Of a stretch of 64,000 bases of DNA, positions 57,283 through 64,000 are shown one piece after another (position 1 is the first letter of the stretch; every line of letters begins with the position of its first letter). Location of the stretch: the NCBI RefSeq assembly GCF_000264995.1, contig NW_006767438.1, forward strand, positions 1,255,801 through 1,319,800. The letters are read 5' to 3'. This DNA is from Punctularia strigosozonata HHB-11173 SS5 (Eukaryota > Basidiomycota > Agaricomycetes > Corticiales > Punctulariaceae). Below the pieces are notes generated by a model, which ran no database searches, was not told the origin of the DNA, and saw only the letters and a program-made list of their open reading frames with translations. Both the position numbers and the translations under genes were made by a program.

Positions 57283-59671
57283 TTAAATGAGGTCTTCTTC
57301 TCCTGGCTTATAATGCTTCGCCATGTCCCAGAACGACGCCAATTTCGCGCCCAAGGCCTCCTTCGCGCTCGCATCCGTCGGGCAGCTCTTTGGCTTGAAG
57401 CCATTGAACGCCCTCTCCCGCAACTGCCCCTCCCACACCAGATCACATCTGTTGTCCACCAGCGATACGGCCTCCTCTGCCTCCCCTTCACCCGCGGCCG
57501 GCGTGGTCACGGCGGGAGCAGATGGTCCCGCTCCGTCGCCCTCTTCCTCGCCCTCGACCTCAACGTCGTTACCACGAGCGCGGGCAGCTTCGGTCCAAGC
57601 GATGCGGTCGAGCATCAGGTGCTTGTACTGGCGCAAGAACTTGGATGCGCCCTCGACGTAGACCATGCTGAAGTTAGGGTTGAAGATGCAAACGCCCGTG
57701 AGGTTCCGCTGCTCAGCGTTCTTGCGCACTTTGAACCGGTGGGCGGGGTCCGAGAGCGTCTTGATCCTGTCGTCACCGTCAGACAGGACTGACAGAAAGA
57801 TGTAGAACAAGAACGAACTTGAATATCGCGCCATAAATGCCCTTATCGTCTTCGGCCGCTTTCTTCTTTTCAATCTTCTCCCTCCTTTGCTCGTCGGTCA
57901 GCTTGCGCTCCGCGTTCATCTTCTCGTGCGTATGCTTGCGCATCGCAACCTCACGCCGCACGCGCGCTTCGACCTTGGTCGGGTCTTGCACCGCATCGGA
58001 GGTGAGAACCTTCATGAGGTTTGCCAGACGGACTGTAGCGGGCGCCAGAATCAATACGCGATTCAGGATGCCCTAAATTTCGAAGTACCTTTAGGAGGGT
58101 CAGGAGGAATCAGGCCCATACGGATCCGGTCCCGCTTGTCCTGGAGCTCGGCTTGCCTACGTTGTTTGCGCATCTTCTTTTGCTCCTAAAAACCGTATGC
58201 GTGAGTTTCTTCTCCGAGGTGTACAACCTCCTCCTCACCTTCGTCGTGAGCTTGAGTGGCTTGAGCACGGCCGTGGCCTTGTCTCCCGGTGCTGGGATAG
58301 GGATAGGATGCTGAATATAGATCGTGATGGGCGAATCCGGTGATCGTATGTTAAGAGACTCGATGCCGTTGGCCAAGTCGTCGTACGTCTTGCGAGGGAG
58401 CAAGGACGCGTCCCACCACTCCGCATCCGGTGGTGCTTCCCTCTATCGCCCAACTCGAATGAGCACGTGGATGCCAAAGATAGAACTCCGGTGAATCGTA
58501 CCTTGATATTCCTCTCAAGCGTCTCGAACTCGCTATCCAGACCCGCCTTTTTCGCGGTCTCCGCGATCCTCTGCTTCAGGGCTTCAAGCTGCTGCTCCTT
58601 GCGCATTTCTTCCGCAAGCTGGGTGTATTTGCCTTTAGGATTAAAGCGGAATTTGCGGCCGGCTCGCTCCTTCGGGGCGCCGTCGAAGTCGACCGGCTCG
58701 CCGCCGCCCTGAGCGGAGGAAGTACGGGAGAGCGGCGATTGCACGTAGGGGTTGGCTTTGGCCTCGATCGCCACCACCGGCACCGGGGTGGCATGCGAAG
58801 GTGTGGGTGCATTACGGATGTTGGCCTGGGGAAGAGAGTTAGGTGAATCCGCTGCACTGTTTGGTACCATGGCTCAACGGACCTTGATAGACGCAAACTT
58901 CGGCTGCATGGGCTTGTACCGGTCCTTCTTTGACTGCGGAGCGGGTACAGACATATCGAGCAGAAGCGGGTGAGCCGCCATCTTCAGCCCTGCGCCCTGT
59001 TGAGCCGGTTCGGGCGGCGGAGGAGCACCCTTCTTTTTCGATTGCGGCGCCGACTGTCGAGCGAGCGCATGAGAAATGAGAACAGAGGAAACGACAGGGG
59101 AATGTTTTAACACACCATGTACGGGTTGTCCTTCGTTGCCAGTTGCTTCTGCGCCGCTGCCACACGCGCTTTGGCCTCTGCTATCCTCTTCGCCATATCG
59201 TCCACGGACGGTTTGGAGCCTGAGGCCGCAGGTGACGCTACAGCTGGCGGGGGCGTCGCGACTGGAGCACTGCTAGGGGCGGCCTTCTTCATGGCTGCGA
59301 GCTTAGCAGCGATCTCTGCCTTCTTTTGCGCAATGATGTCGCTCATGCTCTGCTAAATGTGCACATTAAGAATGGAATTAGTGAGGAAAGCCACGGGCGG
59401 ATAGCGAGATTCCGACCACTTACCGAGCCTCCTGCTCCCGGTCCATTGGACGACGTCTGCACGGTACAAGAGAGGTTATAGAGATAGGTCAGATGCAGCA
59501 ACGGGTCGTATTCACCTTAGAAAGGGATGGAATGCGGTACTTACGGAGTCACTGTGGTGTGGAGCGTAGTTAGTACTTAGTCGTCGCACGCACGGCTGGG
59601 GCTGACCTTTTGAGCTTCTTGTGGGACGAGGTCTCCCCCGCGCCTTCGAAGGGCCGTTTTCTGTCGCTCAT
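57283..59671 (-). CDS. PRP3: U4/U6 small nuclear ribonucleoprotein Prp3
   Basis: Spliced model (minus): 59671-59607, 59551-59545, 59456-59424, 59352-59116, 59053-58883, 58825-58502, 58442-58239, 58185-58089, 58032-57819, 57766-57283; 611 residues, every phase agrees. Prp3 binds U4/U6 snRNA in the spliceosomal tri-snRNP. The N-terminus (MSDRKRPFEGAGETSSHKK) leads into an Ala/Lys helix (MSDIIAQKKAEIAAKLAAMK) and a Pro-rich stretch. The PRP3 core follows: RKFRFNPKGKYTQLAEEMRK, EWWDASLLP, EQKKMRKQRRQAELQDKRDR with RMGLIPPDPPK, and LTSDAVQDPTKVEARVRREV. The C-terminal DUF1115-type domain carries DRIKTLSDPAHRFKVRKNAE, LTGVCIFNPNFSMVYVEG, KFLRQYKHLMLDRIAW and SFWDMAKHY. Exon 2 is only 7 nt (TGACTCC), with good splice sites on both sides. 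The ninth intron uses a GTTCGT donor. Confidence 0.95.
59545..59551 (-). other. PRP3: 7-nt microexon of PRP3
   Basis: TGACTCC on the minus strand, preceded by CACACCACAG and followed by GTAAGTACC. With exon 1 ending in AG it codes S-D-S and restores phase 0 for the next exon. Confidence 0.75.
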
Positions 59672-60121
59672 AGTGCCGAAGAGGGCAAGGAGCCAGAGCG
59701 AGCCAGAACGGAGATGGTGGTAAGGAGCAAACGCCCTCCAGCCGTCCAAGCGCGTCGCGGTCGTGGCTCTCTCGTGCTACTTGCGACAACACCACCTTCA
59801 CCTCAGTGCTGCAAATCACTAACGCATACATATTCACCACCTATTGTCGATACCTTCGTGCCACTGCGGCCGGATATGTCGCGCGGAGAAGTAGACGGTC
59901 GTCCGTGGCATGCGGACCATCCGAACGCGGTTCGAGCGGGATGGCGTAGTTTGCACGTCGCCATCCGCCATCCGACACCTCCTTCCGCCATTCGATCCGC
60001 CCGCATTTCGAGTATAAAGGACGCATGCCTCTGGACGAGATGCACCAACTTCGGTTACCCTCGTTCTTTACCAGACACTGCTCTAAGTTCCTAAAGCTAC
60101 CACAATCCCTCCTCACCTACC
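59672..60121. other. Divergent promoter region
   Basis: About 450 bp between PRP3 (minus) and the repeat-protein gene (plus), with a TATA box at 60013-60018 for the latter. Confidence 0.6.
60013..60018 (+). promoter_or_regulatory. TATA box of the repeat-protein gene
   Basis: TATAAA in the context GAGTATAAAGG, 104 bp before the ATG at 60122, leaving about 75 nt for a 5' leader. Confidence 0.6.
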
Positions 60122-61528
60122 ATGTCCAACGTCAGACGCTCTATGATCGCTGCCTTCGGGTTCTCTTCCCCATTGGCTAAGGTTAATCGTGCTTCTTTGA
60201 CTACCTCTGCCTCTCTGGAATGCTCCGAGATGCCTATGTCCGACTCTTGGCACGCATTCCTCAACAAGAAGACCGGCTCCCAGCGCGACTCTAAGGCTCA
60301 GCTCCTTGACTCTGTTTTGGCTGCGTGCCAGGCCGACGCGGCGATCTTTGCGCGCAAGAACACCGCGAACCGTTCGTCTGTGCATATCGTCGACTCCTCC
60401 TCCATCAAGTCTCTCGCCGCCAGCATTGAGCAAGGCTCGCTTGCTACCTCCTTCCTGGATTCGTCTTCCTCCATTTCGTCTCTGGCGTCGGCTATGACCT
60501 GCCCCGGAACGCCTATGCTAGCTGCCTCCGAGTTTTCCTCGTTGACTGCCTCCGCCTCCCTAGAAGTCTCTGAGATGCCCATGTCCGACTCCTGGCACGC
60601 TTGGCTCAATAAGACCGCGGCGGCTCGTTCGGCGACTTGCCCCGGAGCGCCTGGGCTCGCTACCTCCGAAATGCCCACCTCCTCGTCGATGGGCGATTGC
60701 GCCTCTCTGACGCCCTCTAGCTCTCTGCAAGTCTCCGAGATGCGGATGTCCGACTCTTGGTGCGCGTTCCTCAGCGCAAAAACTAGCTATAAGCGCCAGT
60801 CTCAGGCTTCGCTCGTCGGTCTCGGGATCCGCTCGTCCATCGCGTCCTCTGCCTCCCTGGAGGTCTCCGAGATGGCAATGTCCGACTTCTGGCACGCTTG
60901 GCTCACCAAGAAGAGTAAGAAGATTGCTCCCGTCTACACGGCGACCTGCCCTGCAACCCCTAAGCTCGCTGCCTCTGGGTTCCCTGGTTCCCCGTCTTCT
61001 TCCTCCATGGAAGTATCCGAGGTATCGATGTCCGACACTTGGTACGCGTTCTTCGGCAAGAAGACTGGCTACACGCGCCCTTCCCAGGCTCCTCTCGCCG
61101 GTCTCGGAATCCGTTCGCTCATTTCCATTGTCGATTCGACCTCCACCTCGTCGGAGGAGTCCTTCGCGGCCAGCTCAGACGCGTCTTCTATCCTGTCCCA
61201 GGAGGACGCCTCGATCTTCGAAGAGTCGCCATCCACTGCTGAGGATTCGCCTGCCACCTCTTTCGAGGAGTCGCCTCTCTGCCATTCGGCGTCCGGGTCC
61301 TCGATCTCTTGGACCCCCGCGACGTCTCCTGTCATCCTTCCGGAGGCCGTTCCGACGAATCTCGCCGCCTCGTTCGGGCCGCGCTCTGAGCGGGGCCTCC
61401 GCAGAGTTGGCCACATCCGCCACGCGAAGGAGTACGCCGAACGCAAGGATCGCGGCGCTGTCCGTACCGGAGGCTACGCGCGCGGGCTCCTGAACAAGCT
61501 CTTCTCGGCTCGTACGGTCCGGTGCTAG
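60122..61528 (+). CDS. Protein with five MSDSWHAFL-type repeats, unknown function
   Basis: Single-exon frame of 468 residues with a TATA box upstream and the start in CTACCATGTCC. Five copies of a motif of about 20 residues lie at residues 30-51, 146-164, 200-221, 245-264 and 295-315, following S(L/M)xxSE(M/V)xMSDxWxAxLxKKT, for example SLECSEMPMSDSWHAFLNKK and SMEVSEVSMSDTWYAFFGKK. A second short word, TCPGTPMLAAS or close variants, occurs three times (about 126, 172, 275), and SQASLVGLGIRSSI / SQAPLAGLGIRSLI twice. The tail is Ser/Glu-rich, then basic (LRRVGHIRHAKEYAERKDRG, ending NKLFSARTVRC). No signal peptide or known domain is seen. The repeats vary mostly at third codon positions and in conservative residues, which argues for selection on protein. 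Confidence 0.72.
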   Translation: MSNVRRSMIAAFGFSSPLAKVNRASLTTSASLECSEMPMSDSWHAFLNKKTGSQRDSKAQLLDSVLAACQADAAIFARKNTANRSSVHIVDSSSIKSLAASIEQGSLATSFLDSSSSISSLASAMTCPGTPMLAASEFSSLTASASLEVSEMPMSDSWHAWLNKTAAARSATCPGAPGLATSEMPTSSSMGDCASLTPSSSLQVSEMRMSDSWCAFLSAKTSYKRQSQASLVGLGIRSSIASSASLEVSEMAMSDFWHAWLTKKSKKIAPVYTATCPATPKLAASGFPGSPSSSSMEVSEVSMSDTWYAFFGKKTGYTRPSQAPLAGLGIRSLISIVDSTSTSSEESFAASSDASSILSQEDASIFEESPSTAEDSPATSFEESPLCHSASGSSISWTPATSPVILPEAVPTNLAASFGPRSERGLRRVGHIRHAKEYAERKDRGAVRTGGYARGLLNKLFSARTVRC

Positions 61529-62983
61529 AAATCGGCATGCGCGCTTGGGCCAGGTCAGTGGCTCTTGACTATCTTGTGCTTTGGACGCGACGCTGACCTC
61601 CCTACCTCTACAGAAACAGGCCCTGCCCTCGTCCTCGATTTTCCGTATGCCTTTTCCGTACTGCATCGCCTCTACACTTCTATTCCCAAGCCTCTAAACA
61701 AATTCTTCTCTCTATGGCCTCGGATACATCATCTCTCTGGATCTTGGACTTTCTCTCTCAAATAATTACACTTCGACTGCGGGTCTTCTTCATGGATTCG
61801 GTTTCTCGCCTCCACCGCCAGCTGCCCTCTGGCTCTCGCCTTCCGTCTGCCTCCACACGCACCGACAATGCCCTCTCCCTTGCGTCGCAACATTCCAAGC
61901 TCTTGTGATCGCACCCAGACCTCTGGCTGAACAGCCCGACGCGTCCGCCCTTTGGCCTCCCTCTTGGCCCTCTCTGGCTGTCGACTTTGTAATAACCCTC
62001 GACACGCCCGCGCCTGCCCGCTCATCCGAGCACTGCCTCCACTTCGGCATTCGCAGGACGCCTCGCCGGGGCCTGGTCCGCCCACTTCATCGGCGCTCGT
62101 AAGGCCCTCATCGGTTCTCCTCCCTTCCACGGGAGCATCCGCCAGCGCCAAACGCCTCCTCTGGACTTCTCGTCGCTCTTCGGGCAGGAAGACGCCTTGA
62201 CCTCCAGAGATTCGCCTCTCTCTCCGACCTCGTCCCTCGGAGATACGCGACGCAACCACCTGACCCACGGCTGCCACCACATGGGCCTCGATACCCCGAT
62301 ACCCCGACTCCTCTTCCTCGCTTCGAGGGCTTGGAGTCGTAGGCCCTTTATACCCGCCCTTCATGAGCAACTTCCCGACTTGGACGCGGTACCTCTTCTG
62401 CACGATCTGTCGCTCTTGCGATGTACACATTCCTTCATGTAGCGGGGTGAGTGGGGACGGAATACAGAGTGCACGCTGTACTACGTCTTCACTTGCCCCC
62501 ATGGCTTCGGCCGTCCACCCTCCTTTGTCCTGCCCTCAGAAGACCCGCCGTCCATCATAGTGTACAAAAACAAAACAAAAAGAAGGGCAATTCTGGATAT
62601 TTCATGTGGCGATCTCTAATAACGTAGACAAAACTGAATAACAAACATTATATTTCCCATCGTTATCATGCTCCGGTGCCGCACTAGCAACCTGGCTGAG
62701 CGAGCTTTTGAGTTGAATCAAGCAACCTTCGATATCGATAACGTCATAGTTTTTCAAACTGCCAACGGCCATCTTCAAACCTAGACACTGTAATGTCACA
62801 TATTGCGACAGTAGAATTTGATGGATACAACAACATGCTTGCTTGAAAAAGGGGTGGGGTAGATACAAGAATGAGCGGTAACGGGTTGCGTGGGCACTAA
62901 GTGTGTAGGTCGTCGTGAATAGTCGTTTGAGTGTGCTCAGCGAGTCAAGCGGGACAAGCGGGACGTTGTCCTACTGGATACAG
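61529..62983. other. Pyrimidine-rich spacer with a possible coding remnant
   Basis: About 1.45 kb. The first part is CT-rich. On the plus strand a stop-free frame of about 150 codons at 61993-62442 reads AFAGRLAGAWSAHFIG, PPLDFSSLFGQEDALTSRDS and ends LLRCTHSFM. It lacks a nearby ATG and a known family. The opposite 257-codon frame (61729-62502) looks like its shadow. The right part (62560-62983) is AT-richer spacer. Confidence 0.3.
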
Positions 62984-64000
62984 TCATGCGGCGCGTTCCA
63001 GGTAATCCCGGTACATCCTATCAATAAAGTTCTTGTCGGTCTATGATGAAGCACGTCAGCGGATAAAATGCAAGATGCCCTCCTGAGAGAAACTTACGTG
63101 TATCAAAGTCAAGATTTCCCGGACAAAATCGTTACGGCTCAGGCCCTTGAAGTTGCCATTGACCTGCGCCAAGACCGACTGAAGGAGAGCATCCCGAGCA
63201 GCTGAGGTATCGATAGCAGCGTCAGAATTGCTGTTCGACGGGATCTTGGAGGAGGGAGCGCCGTTGGGCAATGGCTGGCTGTGAGTGGCGATGGACGACA
63301 GCGAGTCTGAAGCTTGGCCCTCGGACCTCTTCGCTTTCTTCTTCCCCTTCTCTTTCTGGCCAGTTGCGGTATCGCCATACCCATTAACGACAATCCCTCC
63401 CGCCTTGCGACCTTTGTCCCTCGTCTTATGCCTTCCGGCTGCGGCGGAATCAAACGCGTCCGGGTCACTCAACACGCTTGTATCCGCGAAGTCCAGCTCC
63501 ACGATACCATCTATCCTCGTGGCACCATCGTGCAGCGGCTGCGGCCAAAGCTCGGAGCTATCCCCGAAGCGTGGTGGCATCGGAACGTCGGTTGCGGGTG
63601 GCGACATCACTTCCTCAGCCTGGGTGGAGGGGCCCGGCAGCGATGAGGCGGCAACGCGGGGCGTGCGGTTGAGGGAGGAGCTCGACGAGTTACTCGTAAG
63701 GAATTCCGACCTCTTTGCAGTGGCACCTATGCCAGAAGCCTTCGCAGAACCTGAGCCGCGAGGCTCGGGAGGTGGGCTAGACGTTGATTGCGTGGGCATA
63801 GGACGCGACACCATGCGCGGTGTTGCGTCTCCGTGTAAAGATGCTCCAGTGGCACGGCGTCCGTGAGCAAAGCCCGGATCGGGGTTGAGGTCGGGAAGTC
63901 CGGGCACGGCTAGAAGGGGAACGCCAGCAGAAGCACCAGCGGATTGGAGCGAGATGTCGGCGAGATCTTCGACGTCAAGGACGGTAGATGACTCGGAAAG
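62984..64000 (-). CDS. Possible Dcp1-like decapping protein, C-terminal part (5' end beyond window)
   Basis: Two 3' exons: 63098 to the window edge (frame open throughout) and 62984-63040, joined by a 57-bp phase-0 intron. The visible 320 residues are mostly Ser/Pro/Lys-rich and disordered (VLDVEDLADISL, PGLPDLNPDPGF, KEKGKKKAKR). The end is a compact helical block: LLQSVLAQVNGNFKGLSRND, FVREILTLIHTDKNFIDRMY and RDYLERAA. That block resembles the C-terminal trimerisation helices of Dcp1-type decapping activators. The expected EVH1 domain would lie outside the window, so the assignment is tentative. Confidence 0.45.

Noticed and set aside
61729-62502. 257-codon minus-strand frame
   Set aside because: Arg/Gly/Glu-rich shadow of a CT-rich plus strand. 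No motif.

Overview
The window looks like nuclear DNA of a basidiomycete, most likely an Agaricomycete (mushroom or polypore). The signs are intron-dense genes with introns of about 49-120 bp and GT..AG ends, a class I hydrophobin, a fungal P-type plasma-membrane proton pump, a TKL-type kinase with an HGDIK catalytic loop, a CHAT-domain remnant and a tyrosine-recombinase retroelement of Ngaro/DIRS type. I spliced the main genes by hand. Exon coordinates are in the entries, and in those models reading frame and splice sites agree across every exon.

Layout. 1-1349: the right end of a Ngaro-like retroelement, with a recombinase and a perfect 120-bp direct repeat. 1350-5253: a long gene-poor stretch. 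5254-7314: a low-complexity protein with an RRM-like C-terminus. 7315-12563: about 5 kb with no intact gene and a few weak relics. 12564-16930: hydrophobin, epoxide hydrolase copy 1, then fragments copied from the hydrophobin 3' end and from a MYND-finger gene. 17106-19838 (-): a coiled-coil/TKL kinase fusion. 20193-21905: broken MDR dehydrogenase and CHAT-domain genes. 22260-24575 (-): a zinc-finger factor. 25709-29595 (-): a PMA1-type H+-ATPase. 30089-31021 (-): a charged helical protein. 32249-34255: a disordered protein and a very small two-exon gene. 34743-36190: PEX13. 36473-39519: two unknown genes sharing a novel repeat. 40118-42130 (-): a bestrophin-like channel. 43881-46242: fimbrin. 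46383-47872 (-): an acyltransferase. 48328-51361 (-): an LRR protein and an Mss51-like MYND protein. 52158-57065 (-): two epoxide hydrolases in a tandem duplication. 57283-59671 (-): splicing factor PRP3 with a 7-nt microexon. 60122-61528: a protein built from a novel repeat. 62984 to the right edge (-): a possible Dcp1-like protein.

Conserved housekeeping genes (fimbrin, PEX13, PRP3, PMA1) are interspersed with lineage-specific and decaying material. The most active sequence is around the epoxide hydrolases. Three paralogues, each 406 codons with signal peptides and matching seven-exon structures, sit in two clusters 36 kb apart. Each cluster also carries MYND-gene sequence, intact in one and a fragment in the other, so the clusters share a duplication history. 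The least explained proteins are the two repeat families (shared by 36473-39519, and within 60122-61528).
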